A stretch of 64,000 nt of DNA, taken from NCBI RefSeq assembly GCF_900176515.1, contig NZ_FWXV01000002.1:62001-126000 (forward strand), given 5' to 3'. Shown here one piece after another: positions 41,756 to 51,110 of the stretch. Position 1 is the first letter of the stretch; each line of letters opens with the position of its first letter. The position numbers were made by a program, and so were the translations under genes. A model generated the notes under the pieces. The model was given only the letters and a program-made list of their open reading frames with translations. It was not told the DNA's origin and did not search any database. The stretch comes from Kibdelosporangium aridum. GTDB taxonomy: Bacteria > Actinomycetota > Actinomycetes > Mycobacteriales > Pseudonocardiaceae.

Positions 41756-42769
41756 TCAGTTTCCCGCGGCGGTGGTCGAACCCTCGTGGATCTCACACGG
41801 CAGCAGCACAGACTTGGGCTTGCCGCCGTTGACCAGCTCGATCAACATCCGGACCGCCCGCACGCCCATCTCCGTGCGCGGGATGCGGAACATCGACCAA
41901 TCCGTGTCCGACGTGGGCACGGCGTGGCTGGGCTGTTGCGTCGGATCCGGATCCCCGAGCACGACGACGGAGAGGTCCTTGGGCACGTCGACGTAAGCCT
42001 TGATGCCGTCGGCCATCGCCATGCTCTCCACCAACAGAGCGGTCGCTTGGTTCTCCCGGGCCTCCCGAAGGGCCCGTTCCGGATCGTCCGCCACGATGAC
42101 CAGCGGTGCCTTCTTGTGCTTACGGGCGGCAGCCTGATACCCGGCCCGCCTGTCCAAAGTGGGCTCGTTCTCCTCCGGGACGCTCAGCAACGCGATCTTG
42201 CGGTGCCCGATCCGCCACATCCACTCGTAAACGTCCCGCGTGGACGCGACATAGTCGGCGCCGACATAACTCACCGGCCCGGAGGGCGAATCCCGCCTGC
42301 CAATGAAGACAAAGGGAAACTGCTCATCGACAAGCCGCGCGAGCTCAGCGGGATCGTTGTGCCTGCCAAGCAGAACGCACCCGTCGGCGATCCGCAACCG
42401 GTTGGTCTCGCCCTCGTAGACCCGCCGCCGCCCGTCCTTGCGGCCGGGACTGGTGAACAGGAGCAAGTCAAATCCCTGAGCCTCAGCCTCTTGCTCGATA
42501 CCGAGCAGGAACGGCCGGTAGAAGTCGGCGACGCCGGACGGGAAAACGGACTCGTAGGTGAAAACCCCCAGAATCTGGTTGGTCTTGCCGCGCAACCGCC
42601 GCCCCATGATGTCGACCGTGTAGCCAGTCGACCGCAGCGCGTCCTCAACCCTTTTGCGCGTCTCCGGCGACACCCGGACACTGTCGGACCCGTTGAGCAC
42701 CAAGGAGACGATCGCCTGCGACACGCCGGCGATGCGCGCCACCTGCGCCTGCGTGACACGTCCCGCCAT
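41756..42769 (-). CDS. LacI-family transcriptional regulator
   Basis: A 337-residue repressor with the N-terminal LacI HTH (TQAQVARIAGVSQAIVSLVLNG, residues 6-27), hinge, and periplasmic-binding-protein-like effector domain. It lies 57 bases upstream of the FAD oxidoreductase gene in the same direction and presumably controls the sugar operon in response to the imported sugar. Confidence 0.93.
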   Translation of the reverse strand: MAGRVTQAQVARIAGVSQAIVSLVLNGSDSVRVSPETRKRVEDALRSTGYTVDIMGRRLRGKTNQILGVFTYESVFPSGVADFYRPFLLGIEQEAEAQGFDLLLFTSPGRKDGRRRVYEGETNRLRIADGCVLLGRHNDPAELARLVDEQFPFVFIGRRDSPSGPVSYVGADYVASTRDVYEWMWRIGHRKIALLSVPEENEPTLDRRAGYQAAARKHKKAPLVIVADDPERALREARENQATALLVESMAMADGIKAYVDVPKDLSVVVLGDPDPTQQPSHAVPTSDTDWSMFRIPRTEMGVRAVRMLIELVNGGKPKSVLLPCEIHEGSTTAAGN

Positions 42770-42813
42770 GGTCCCACCCTCTCACCGGTCCACCTCAACC
42801 CAAGTATTCACGA

Positions 42814-43188
42814 CTACCTCCGGAGCGCTGAGCCGACGTTGTCCGGGTCGGCGAAGTGGCCGGCCTCGACACCCGGGTCGGGGCCTTCGTGCCAACGGAC
42901 GTCACCCGCGACGACGTAGTCGAACCCGGTGCCCTCCTCCACCACGAAGAACACGTCCTCGTCGTCATAAACGACCTTCGGCGTCTCGGCCTCGATCCGC
43001 TGCCGTTCCGCCTCCGTCGCGTGCCGGATCCGCAGGCCCGCGTACCAACCGCACAGCTTCTGCACCCGGACCAGCCTGAACAGGACGTCGATCCGGGTCA
43101 CTCCACCGCTGCGCAGCAGCAGCTGGCTCTTCGTTGCCGTGTAGTCGTACGGCTGGAAGTTGCGGTCTGAGGCGAAGATCCAGGTCAT
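42814..43188 (-). CDS. Hypothetical protein
   Basis: A 124-residue acidic protein starting MTWIFASDRNFQPYDYTATKSQ, with a C-terminal part rich in Asp, Glu and Val (VVYDDEDVFFVVEEGTGFDYVVAGD). No membrane segment, signal or known domain is seen. A GTG one codon upstream is an alternative start. It lies between LacI and TetR genes in the same direction. Codon use looks normal for the genome. Confidence 0.6.
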   Translation of the reverse strand: MTWIFASDRNFQPYDYTATKSQLLLRSGGVTRIDVLFRLVRVQKLCGWYAGLRIRHATEAERQRIEAETPKVVYDDEDVFFVVEEGTGFDYVVAGDVRWHEGPDPGVEAGHFADPDNVGSALRR

Positions 43189-43210
43189 CACCGCATCTTG
43201 CCCGAACTGT

Positions 43211-43966
43211 CTACTGCGGACTAGCGCGTTTCTCGACGTACGCGGCCACTCCGTCGAGGTAGAGCTGCAGGCTGAAGTCGAAGTCGGTGTCTATTCCGTC
43301 CTCGTCCCACAATGAGTCCTCGTCGAAGACGCCTGCTGCCACCAGTTTCGTCAGCGCGGGAAACTCGCGCGGGTCGAGGATCTGCGTCAACGCGTTGTGG
43401 TACTGGCGGCCGAAGGCGCTTGGGTCTTCCCGGTATCCGGCCGCCAGCTGCGCGCGTAGTTGGTACTCGCCGCGCAGGAAGGTCAGCAGGCCCATCACGA
43501 CACCGGCCTTCTCCGGCTCGGTCAGGTCCGTCTCGCCCAGCGTCGCGAGCCCTCGGTCGAACCACTGCAGGTTGTGCGGCCCAAAGGGCGGCGCGCTCAC
43601 CGGGATCTCGTGGTACCACGGGTGTTGCGCCACCGCGGCGATGATCGCTTTCGCCCACGTCTCCAGGCCTTCGCGCCAGCCCGTGTTCTCCGGGAACTCC
43701 GGTGGCGGCTCCAGCGCCGCGTCGCCCATCAGCATGAGCAGTTCGCGCTTGCTCCTCACGTAGCGGTACAGCGCCATCGTCGAGTTGCCGAGGTGGGCGG
43801 CAACCTTCGCCATCGAGACCGCCGCCAGTCCTTCGGCGTCCGCGATCGCGATCGCGGCCTCGGTGATGTCGCGGACCTTCAGTGCCGGTTTCGGCCCGCG
43901 CCGTGCCGTTTCCCGCGCGCCCCACAGCAGCGCGATGTGTTCCGGCAGCTCGGTCTGGTCGGTCAT
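43211..43966 (-). CDS. TetR-family regulator of the adjacent ABC exporter
   Basis: A 251-residue regulator with a TetR HTH (ITEAAIAIADAEGLAAVSMAKVAAHLGNSTMALYRYVRSKREL, about residues 33-75) and a TetR_C_1-type ligand domain. It diverges from the DrrAB-like genes across 107 bases that hold nested palindromes. The usual role is repression of the exporter until a drug binds. Confidence 0.93.
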   Translation of the reverse strand: MTDQTELPEHIALLWGARETARRGPKPALKVRDITEAAIAIADAEGLAAVSMAKVAAHLGNSTMALYRYVRSKRELLMLMGDAALEPPPEFPENTGWREGLETWAKAIIAAVAQHPWYHEIPVSAPPFGPHNLQWFDRGLATLGETDLTEPEKAGVVMGLLTFLRGEYQLRAQLAAGYREDPSAFGRQYHNALTQILDPREFPALTKLVAAGVFDEDSLWDEDGIDTDFDFSLQLYLDGVAAYVEKRASPQ

Positions 43967-44016
43967 CCGCTCCCTCTCCTCGCGGCCAGTTTAGAGAAGC
44001 CGGGCTTGCGCAGCCT

Positions 44017-44060
44017 TACTGCGTAGATGCTACGCTAATTCGCGTATCACATACGCAGTA
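44017..44060. promoter_or_regulatory. Nested palindromic operators between tetR and the ABC exporter
   Basis: TACTGCGTA (44017-44025) and TACGCAGTA (44052-44060) are a perfect 9-bp inverted repeat. Centred between them is a second palindrome, TACGC-taattc-GCGTA (44031-44046). Both are of the size bound by TetR dimers, so two dimers may bind the divergent promoter region. The exporter gene starts 13 bases downstream after a GGGGAGGGG site. Confidence 0.75.
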
Positions 44061-44073
44061 GCGGGGAGGGGCA

Positions 44074-45006
44074 ATGATCGTCGAGGTAGAGGGCCTCAAG
44101 AAGGCCTACGGGGACAACGTGGTGCTAGCCGGGATCGACCTGCACGTGCCGGAAGGCTCGGTGTACGCGCTGCTCGGGCCCAACGGCGCGGGCAAGACCA
44201 CCACCGTGCGGATCCTCACCACGCTGACCCGGCCGGACGCCGGGAAGGTGCTGGTCGCGGGGCACGACGTGGTGCGTGAACCGGCGAAGGTGCGCGCCGA
44301 GATCAGCCTGACCGGCCAGCACGCGGCGGTCGACAACGAGCAGACCGGCCGGGAGAACCTGGTCATGACCGGCCAGCTGATGCATCTCGGCCGGTCGGCG
44401 GCACGGCGGCGCGCCGACCAGCTGCTGGAGCGGTTCGACCTGCTCGACGCGATGCACCGCCGGGTCAAGACGTACTCCGGCGGCATGCGCAGGCGGCTGG
44501 ACCTGGCGATGAGCCTGGTCGCCGAGCCGAAGCTGATCTTCCTGGACGAGCCGACCACCGGCCTCGACCCGGCCAGCCGGACAACGATGTGGGACGCGAT
44601 CAAGGAGCTGGTCCGGGCCGGCACGACCGTCGTGCTGACGACCCAGTACCTGGAAGAGGCCGATCGGCTGGCCGACTGGATCGTGCTGATCAACAAGGGC
44701 GCCGTGGCCATGTCCGGCACGGCCGACTCGCTCAAGGCCCAAGTCGGCGGCGAGCGCATGGAACTGACCTTCGACGACGAAACGAGCGTCCTGCGGGCCG
44801 CGGAACTGCTGGGAGGCCAGGTGAATCGCGAACGACGCGTGCTCGACCTGCCATCGGACGGCACTGCGGCGCACGTCCACTCAGTACTGAATCACCTGGA
44901 GGCTTTCCGCGTTTCAGTCGCCCGGGTGTCGTCGCACAGGCCGACCCTTGACGACGTTTTCATGGCCGTCACCGCGGACCGTCCCCGTGAAGGAGCGAAC
45001 GCATGA
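44074..45006 (+). CDS. ABC exporter ATPase (DrrA-like)
   Basis: A 310-residue ATPase of the daunorubicin-resistance type: Walker A LLGPNGAGKTT, signature YSGGMRRRLDLA, Walker B LIFLDEP, H-loop region TTQYLEEAD, and the C-terminal DUF4162-like extension typical of DrrA. It overlaps the permease gene as ATGA and probably exports a hydrophobic drug or lipid. Confidence 0.93.
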   Translation: MIVEVEGLKKAYGDNVVLAGIDLHVPEGSVYALLGPNGAGKTTTVRILTTLTRPDAGKVLVAGHDVVREPAKVRAEISLTGQHAAVDNEQTGRENLVMTGQLMHLGRSAARRRADQLLERFDLLDAMHRRVKTYSGGMRRRLDLAMSLVAEPKLIFLDEPTTGLDPASRTTMWDAIKELVRAGTTVVLTTQYLEEADRLADWIVLINKGAVAMSGTADSLKAQVGGERMELTFDDETSVLRAAELLGGQVNRERRVLDLPSDGTAAHVHSVLNHLEAFRVSVARVSSHRPTLDDVFMAVTADRPREGANA

Positions 45007-45791
45007 CCACCGCAGCGATCCGGCACGGCGGAGTCGCCAACGCCTTGAGCGACGCGCTGACGATGATCGGCCGGAGCATCCGGCTCACCCGGCGCAACGG
45101 CGAAACCCTGTTCCTGTCAATCTTGTTGCCGCTGCTGATGATGGCGTTGTTCGTGTACGTCTTCGGCGGCGCGATCAACACCGGCACCGCGTACATCAAC
45201 TACGTCGTGCCGGGAACAATCCTGCTTTGTGTCGGATACGGCGCCGCATCGACCGCGATGTCCGTCGCCGACGACATGAACAACGGCATGATCGACCGGC
45301 TGCGATCCATGCCGATCAGCACCTTCGCGGTGCTGACGGGCCACGTCGTCGCAAGCATCGCGCGCAACGCGCTGACCACCACGATCGTGATCGGCACGGC
45401 GATCGCCATGGGCTTCCGCCCCAACGGTTCGTTCGTCGACTGGCTGCTCGCCGCCAGCCTGCTGCTGCTCTATGTCCTGGCTCTGTCCTGGCTCGCCGCC
45501 GGGCTCGGCGCGATCGCGAAGGGCGTGGAATCCGCCAGCGGGTTGAGCTTCTTCATGCTGTTCCTGCCGTACCTCAGCAGCGCGTTCGTCCCGACCGACA
45601 CGATGCCGTCGTTCCTGCGCGCGATCAGCGCCAACCAGCCGATCACACCGGTCATCGAGACGACCAGGGGGCTGCTCACCGGAACGCCGATCGGCGACAG
45701 CGGCTGGACCGCGCTTGTCTGGTTGGCTGGGCTGCTGGCGTTCTCGTTCACGCTGGCGATCCTGCTGTATCGCGTCCGCACCCGTAAGTGA
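45003..45791 (+). CDS. ABC-2 exporter permease (DrrB-like)
   Basis: A 262-residue membrane protein with six helices and the ABC-2 signature (NGMIDRLRSMPIS and LSFFMLFLPYLSSAFVP). It forms the exporter with the DrrA-like ATPase. A 10-bp perfect hairpin follows the gene. Confidence 0.92.
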   Translation: MTTAAIRHGGVANALSDALTMIGRSIRLTRRNGETLFLSILLPLLMMALFVYVFGGAINTGTAYINYVVPGTILLCVGYGAASTAMSVADDMNNGMIDRLRSMPISTFAVLTGHVVASIARNALTTTIVIGTAIAMGFRPNGSFVDWLLAASLLLLYVLALSWLAAGLGAIAKGVESASGLSFFMLFLPYLSSAFVPTDTMPSFLRAISANQPITPVIETTRGLLTGTPIGDSGWTALVWLAGLLAFSFTLAILLYRVRTRK

Positions 45792-45798
45792 TGACTGC

Positions 45799-45825
45799 AC
45801 CGGCCATGTCTCTGGCATGGCCGGT
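45799..45825 (+). terminator. Hairpin after the DrrAB-like operon
   Basis: ACCGGCCATG (45799-45808) and CATGGCCGGT (45816-45825) form a perfect 10-bp stem with a 7-base loop, 7 bases after the permease stop. No U-run follows, a common situation in GC-rich actinomycetes. Confidence 0.7.
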
Positions 45826-45897
45826 GTCAGGGCCGTGTCAGTCGCGTGTCTGGTGCCTCGTCGATCGTGGTCGGCAACCGCCACGAAAGGACATCCG

Positions 45898-47124
45898 ATG
45901 AGCCAGACGGTCCCCATCCCGCACGGCCTGCCCATGGACCGCGACGCAAGCCCCTTCGATCCGCCGAGTCAGATCACCCGGCTGCGCGACGCTCGGCCGG
46001 TCAGCCCCATGGTCTTTCCCGACGGTCACCAGGGTTGGCTCGTCACCGGGTACGAGGCGGTCCGCCAACTGCTTGCCGACACCCGGTTCAGCTCCCGTCA
46101 GGACATCGGCATCCTGCACATGCCGTACGAGACTCCCGGGATGCCCGCCCCCACCGAACCGTCCCCGCAGATGCCGGGCGTGTTCGTCGCGATGGATCCG
46201 CCGGACCACACCCGGCTGCGGCGCAAGCTCATCGGTGCCTTCATGGTCAAGCGAATGAAGCAGCTCGAAGAGCACATCATCGACACCGCCGAGCGGCAGC
46301 TGGACGAGCTGGCGCGGCTCACCCCGCCGGTCGATCTGGTCACGCATTTCGCGCTTCCGGTGCCATCACTGGTGATCTGTGAACTGCTCGGTGTGCCCTA
46401 CGCCGACCGGGAGACCTTCCAGGCCAACTCCGCCAAGTTCCTGGAGAAGGACATCACGCTCGAGGACAAGATGGCCGCGGTCGGCGGACTGACCACGTAC
46501 CTGGCCGAACTGGTGACGCGCAAGCGCGCCGAGCCGAGCGAGGACATCCTGTCCGACCTGGCCGGCGACGAGGACCTCAGCATCGAGGAACTGGTCGGCA
46601 TCGGTTTCATGCTGCTGCTCGCCGGTCACGAGACCACAGCCAACATGCTGGCACTGGGCACCTTCGCGCTCCTGGAGCACCCCGAGCAGCTCGCCGAGCT
46701 TCGTGCCGACCCGGATCTGGTGCCTGACGCGGTCGAGGAACTCATGCGTTACCTGTCCGTCGCCGACATCTTCTTCCGCTACGCCGCGGACGACATCGAG
46801 CTCGGTGGCGAGACGATCAACAAGGGATCGACCGTCATCGTCTCGTTGCTGGCCGCCAACCACGACCCCAAGCGCTTCGACAACCCCGACACCCTGGACA
46901 TCCATCGCAAGGCTCGTGGTCACCTGTCCTTCGGCCACGGCGTGCACCAGTGCCTCGGCCAGCAATTGGCCCGCATCGAAATGCGCGCCGGTTTCGCCGG
47001 TCTGCTGCGCCGTTTCCCGACCCTCGAGCTCGCCATCCCCGCCAGTGAGGTGCGGCTGAAGACCGACATGAACATCTACGGCGTGCACGAACTGCCGGTC
47101 ACCTGGACCGAAACGGCTCCGTAG
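45898..47124 (+). CDS. Cytochrome P450 (CYP105/107-like)
   Basis: A 408-residue soluble P450 starting at ATG 45898 behind GAAAGGA. The I-helix is LLAGHETTANM, the ExxR element is EELMRY and the haem loop FGHGVHQCLGQQLAR contains the Cys ligand. It belongs to the class that hydroxylates macrolides, terpenoids or xenobiotics. No ferredoxin gene is adjacent. Separate transcription from the exporter is implied by the hairpin between them. Confidence 0.93.
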   Translation: MSQTVPIPHGLPMDRDASPFDPPSQITRLRDARPVSPMVFPDGHQGWLVTGYEAVRQLLADTRFSSRQDIGILHMPYETPGMPAPTEPSPQMPGVFVAMDPPDHTRLRRKLIGAFMVKRMKQLEEHIIDTAERQLDELARLTPPVDLVTHFALPVPSLVICELLGVPYADRETFQANSAKFLEKDITLEDKMAAVGGLTTYLAELVTRKRAEPSEDILSDLAGDEDLSIEELVGIGFMLLLAGHETTANMLALGTFALLEHPEQLAELRADPDLVPDAVEELMRYLSVADIFFRYAADDIELGGETINKGSTVIVSLLAANHDPKRFDNPDTLDIHRKARGHLSFGHGVHQCLGQQLARIEMRAGFAGLLRRFPTLELAIPASEVRLKTDMNIYGVHELPVTWTETAP

Positions 47125-47132
47125 CACGCTAG

Positions 47133-47182
47133 GCCACGAGAGAGTCGCGAACGGCCCCTCGACATCCGCGACTCTCCGTGGC
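47133..47182 (+). terminator. Terminator hairpin after the P450
   Basis: GCCACG and AGAGTCGCG (47133-47149) pair with CGCGACTCT and CGTGGC (47167-47182), giving 15 bp with a small internal loop and a 17-base loop. It lies between the P450 and the convergent YCII-domain gene and could serve both. Confidence 0.75.
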
Positions 47183-47223
47183 GTGATCTTGGACTGTCGC
47201 GGGCGCCGATCGGTTCCCTGTCG

Positions 47224-47766
47224 TTACCGTCGTCCGCCGAATTCCCAGTCGTGGACCTCGATTTCGGCGTACCGATGCACCGTCAGCAAAGACCGTGCCG
47301 TGTCGGGGTCCGATGCCTGGACCAACATCGCCGTCCCCAACCAGTTGGTGCCGTCGTCGGACAACAGCGGCCCGTACGCGATCAGCCCGTCCTGATCTGC
47401 CGGCACGTCGAGATCAGCTGCTTCGCCCGTGCCGAAGCCGAGCACCAGGTACCGGTTGCCACCTTGCATGCCACCTGGGAAGTCCCACATCGTGCGACCC
47501 AACATGTTGCGCCACCGGCGAAGCAGCACATCCCGGTACGCTCCTGCCTGATAGTTGGGCTCCTCGAACGCGAAAGCCCTCGCCGCCACGGGATCCGGCA
47601 GATCGACGATGTGCACGCTGCCGGTCGGGACCTCACCGACGAATGTCGGTCCGCGCGCGATCAGCTGACTCTCGAACCGGTCCATGTAGGACCAGTGCGC
47701 TTCGATCAGCTTCTCGCGCAGCGGCAGCGACCCGGGCCGGTCCCGGTGGTAGCAGAAGAACTCCAT
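47224..47766 (-). CDS. Tandem YCII-domain protein
   Basis: A 180-residue protein made of two YciI-like ferredoxin folds. The first (about 1-95) has the typical EAHWSYMDRF...LIARGPTF pattern, with His23 as the likely catalytic or binding residue. The second (about 103-178) is more divergent and lacks that His. Single-domain YCII proteins are about 95 residues, so this is a fusion or duplication. Function unknown, possibly small-molecule lyase or dehalogenase-like. Confidence 0.75.
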   Translation of the reverse strand: MEFFCYHRDRPGSLPLREKLIEAHWSYMDRFESQLIARGPTFVGEVPTGSVHIVDLPDPVAARAFAFEEPNYQAGAYRDVLLRRWRNMLGRTMWDFPGGMQGGNRYLVLGFGTGEAADLDVPADQDGLIAYGPLLSDDGTNWLGTAMLVQASDPDTARSLLTVHRYAEIEVHDWEFGGRR

Positions 47767-47775
47767 ACCCCATTC

Positions 47776-47922
47776 TTACCTAAGCTCACAGGTGAGCAGG
47801 GAGAAGTCCAGCGGCAGGTCATGGTGGGCGGTCACGGTGAATCCCGCCTCGGCCAGGAGCTCACGGTAGTGGCTGATCGTGCGCTCCCGTCCGCCGACGT
47901 TGCACAGCATGTGCACGTCCCA
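47776..47922 (-). pseudogene. C-terminal fragment of an O-methyltransferase
   Basis: Residues from WDVHMLCNVGGRERT through YRELLAEAGFTVT to the stop match the extreme C-terminus of plant-type (family 2) O-methyltransferases. The frame continues 35 codons upstream as non-homologous sequence. The matching N-terminal half lies at 51372-51906 on the same strand, so the gene was split. Confidence 0.78.
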
Positions 47923-48093
47923 TGCCACGGCAAGGGAAGGAAGTCGAAGACCTCGGCCACTTGGCCGAAGATCGACGCACTCGCGGCCATCGCTGTAGCA
48001 ACTGCCGCGGGTTCTCCTGCTGAGCAAAGCTGCTGATCAGACGAACTTCGAGGTCGGCCTGGGTTCGCACGGCGCGAACGGAAGACTGACCCT

Positions 48094-48112
48094 CCTTCAG
48101 GATTCCTGAAGG
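48094..48112 (+). repeat. Perfect palindrome upstream of the recombinase remnant
   Basis: CCTTCAGGA-T-TCCTGAAGG is a 9-bp perfect inverted repeat about 52 bases before the recombinase start. It may be a recombinase operator, an attachment-site core or a terminator. Confidence 0.5.
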
Positions 48113-48164
48113 GTCTCTGACATTCATGACACCTGATCTTCGTGAACGAACTGAAGGAGTCGCG

Positions 48165-48634
48165 GTGAGGCTGGCTGTCGTGCGGTCCGCAGGAACGGCC
48201 GTGCGTTCGCCGTCGCCGCTAGAGCTCGATGACTTCGAGCAGGAGCTCGTTGACCAGTACGCGCTGGCGGCCGCCGCTTCTGGCACCACCGACAACCACA
48301 TCGCGCACGAACGCTCCGTGCTCTTCGCCTTCATCCGGCACATCGGCCGTCACGTGTGGACCGCGCAGCCGCTGGACGTGGACGGATTCCTCCACCAGCA
48401 GCGCAAGGGGTTGGGGCTCGCTGGGAGCACGGTTCACGGCAAGGCCGGCGCCCTGGCTCGGTTCTACGACTCGTCATCTGCGACGTGCTGGACTGCCAAG
48501 CCACCGACCTGCTTGTCCGTGAGCCGGACAAGGTCGCCGCTCGCCGGCCTAAGCGCGCGGCCGACAACACCGCCACCAGGTCAACGTCTGTGATGCCACG
48601 ACTCGGCAGGAACAGATCACTGCCGCCGGCGTGA
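48165..48634 (+). pseudogene. Tyrosine recombinase remnant (N-terminal domain only)
   Basis: From GTG 48165 (GAAGGAG upstream) the frame reads LDDFEQELVDQYALAAAASG and HQQRKGLGLAGSTVHGKAGALARFYD, the SAM-like core-binding domain of an actinobacterial XerD-type integrase. Around 48475 the reading must shift frame (to FVICDVLDC) to stay open until a TGA at 48632-48634. The catalytic domain with the R-H-R-Y residues is absent. The GTGA overlap with the next gene suggests the tail belongs to a former middle gene of the element. Confidence 0.7.
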
Positions 48635-50049
48635 CGTCTCCGCGTACTTGTTCGACGTGCAAGTTGCGGCCTGTCGCTACGCCTCGGCATCAGCACTGCT
48701 ACCCGTGCTCACCGGGTGGACCGGTCACGCCACCGCCGTGTCGGAAGTGTGGTTCGTCCGAGCTCTACTACTCGGCCGCGCTCTGTCAGCGGTGCCATCG
48801 CTTCGCACCCCAGGTGATCGACAGTTGCGTGGACTGCTTGTGCTGGGGCGTCACCAGGACCAACAAGTGGTTGTGCGAGTGATGCCGCGGTTTGCGACGG
48901 AGGTTCCCCGCTCCAGGAACCTGCTTGTCGTGCCACCGCACCATCACCGTGAACGCGGACGGCTTCTGCCGACTCTGCTGGCGCCAGTCGGTTGGAGAAC
49001 GTCCTCACGGCACAGGTTTGAGCATCCTCGAGGCCAACCGGCACGGACAGCAGCTGTACTTCGCTGATCTGTTCAGGCAAAGGCGCTCAACACCCGCGCC
49101 GCCCGCAACACCTCGGCGCCGCCACCGCGAGTACCCAGTCCTGCACCGCCAACTCAGCTTGGTCGACTTGACCCGCGACATCGCCCGCGGTCAGCGGCGA
49201 GGATTTCAGGATCCGCCCGATCCCGAGTTCGCCAGGCTGCTCGACCTGGCCGCGCACGAGCACGCCTCCGCGCACGGATGGAGCAAGACAAGGCTCAACG
49301 ATGCCCGCAAGGGCATCCGCATCCTGTTGTCCATTCAGGACACAGCAGGAAGCGTGATCAGGACGACCGAGGTCTCGCAGCTCGAACAAATCTCGCTGGC
49401 CGTACAACCAGTGCTGGATGTGTTGGAGTCCGCAGGACTTCTCGACAGCGACCGGAAACCTGCATTGCTCGCATGGTTCGACCGGCAGACCGAGTCCCTG
49501 CCCGGTCTGATGCGTGACGAAGTCCGTGTGTGGTTTGACGTTCTGCGGCTGGGCAGCACCACTCCACCGCGGTGCCGTCCACGGGCCGAACCCACTATCC
49601 GGCTGCGCATCCGCTACGCATTGCCCGCACTGCAGGCGTGGGCCGCCGACGGACACACGTCCCTGCGTGAGATCACACGTGACCAGGTCAAGACCGCCCT
49701 CCCTGACCAGGGCAGCGACCGGTCGCTGGTCGGGCAAGCCTTGCGGTCGTTGTTCCGGTTGCTCAAAGCACGCCGGATGATCTTCACCAATCCGACCACC
49801 CACATTCGCACGGGCAGGCCCGAGACACGGACCCCCATGCCTCTGCGGGTCGCGGCACTCCAGCAGGCGTTGAACTCCAACGACGCGGCCCAAGCCGTCA
49901 TCGCTGCCAGCGCGACAGGAGGAGACGTCCGTCGCCTGTGCGATCTGTTCGGCATCAGCGTAAAAGCAGCCGAGCGCTACGCCCACGCACTCGGGCATCC
50001 CAAGGTCACAGGCACATCCCACACCAATCCAGCAGAAGTTTGTCGCTGA
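48631..50049 (+). pseudogene. Zinc-ribbon integrase-associated gene interrupted by one TGA
   Basis: From GTG 48631 the frame encodes several CxxC zinc ribbons (CSTCKLRP, CRKCGSS, CQRCHRF, CVDCLCW), then a TGA at 48880-48882. The same frame then continues directly (CRGLRRRFPAPGTC, CLSCH, CRLCWRQ) for 388 more codons to 50049. The distal part has an integrase core-binding-like region (LRIRYALPALQAWAADGH) and an HTH-like end. It is the third gene of a three-gene actinobacterial recombinase element. A single nonsense change inactivates it, unless the stop is read through or translation restarts near 48892. Confidence 0.7.
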
Positions 50050-50255
50050 GCCAGACGAGCGACGCTGTTTGTCACTTGCCAAGGTCAGTGGACCACCGCG
50101 TTGCCAGCGATGGGACCATCCTGTCGCTTGGCGGCTTGGTGTGAACACCTTCTAACGAACGATGTCGGCGTGTACATCACGTCCTGCCGATGACGTCCTC
50201 TTCTGCCGATGAGCGAATGATCGAAACTGGCTTTCCGGGTAGTTGAGCCCGATTT

Positions 50256-51011
50256 CTATACTTTGCTCGCCACCACCATGTAGTTCTCGGCCTCAGGGTT
50301 GAACGTGCTCATTTCCGTCCGAAGTCCGACCCGGCGCAACTCGACTTCGAGTTCGTCGTATCGGTAGGGCCAGCACGACAGCAGTTCCGAGCGGACAAGA
50401 ACCGACCCAGCCGCATCAACTTGCGCGACTGCAATCTCGATGTGGTGCTCCTCCTCCCAAAGCGGTGCAATCTCCCAGCGGTAGACCACGACGGCATCGC
50501 GACCGTTCCGGCGGACGAGTCGGTCACTGATGTTCAGTCGGGAACCTCTGGCCCTCACGAGTTCCCACGTGCGGGAGGTGAGCACCAAGCGTCCACCACG
50601 GCGCAGAAGCCGTGACATCGACTCCAGAGCAGCAACCCTGCCTCTCGCGCCCACGGCATGATGCAGCGAGTTGCCAACGCAGAACACCATGTCGAAGGTG
50701 ACGTCATCAAAATGGTCGGGCAACTCTTCCCAGTCCGCCCGCACTGTCCGGACAGATGCACCGAACTCCTCAGACAACTCCGCAGTCCGACGAACCATCG
50801 CTTCGCTGGCATCAGTTGCGACAACCTGGATGCCAAGACCGGCGAGGCCAACCGCTAACTGTCCGGTTCCGCACGAGCAATCGAGGACGTGAGCGTTCGA
50901 CGGCAGGAGACTGAGGACGTCATCGAACGACGCAGCGAACTCGGCCGGAGCCAGCTTCGCATCGGAGATGAGCCACTCGTACACCTCGGCAAGCGCGTCA
51001 TAACCCGTCAC
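50256..51011 (-). CDS. SAM-dependent methyltransferase within the integrated element
   Basis: A 251-residue protein with motif I VLDCSCGTGQLAVGLA and acidic VVATDASEAM, of the glycine N-methyltransferase-like/Methyltransf_25 group. GTG 51011 is chosen because GGAGGT lies 7 bases upstream. A longer start at 51038 is open. It is the only intact gene in the element. It may be cargo. The substrate is unknown, and it shows no DNA-methyltransferase motif. Confidence 0.78.
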   Translation of the reverse strand: MTGYDALAEVYEWLISDAKLAPAEFAASFDDVLSLLPSNAHVLDCSCGTGQLAVGLAGLGIQVVATDASEAMVRRTAELSEEFGASVRTVRADWEELPDHFDDVTFDMVFCVGNSLHHAVGARGRVAALESMSRLLRRGGRLVLTSRTWELVRARGSRLNISDRLVRRNGRDAVVVYRWEIAPLWEEEHHIEIAVAQVDAAGSVLVRSELLSCWPYRYDELEVELRRVGLRTEMSTFNPEAENYMVVASKV

Positions 51012-51110
51012 AACTACTACCTCCGTCACGTGGCCCACTCACGGTGGCACATCAGTACATCAGCGGAGCAAGTCGGTTCACCAATGGTTTTGCAGGAGCA
51101 ACCCGTCCGC

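Noticed and set aside
48880-48882. TGA as a selenocysteine codon in the zinc-ribbon gene
   Set aside because: There is no sign of selenocysteine use in the window and the gene belongs to a decayed element, so a nonsense change is simpler.
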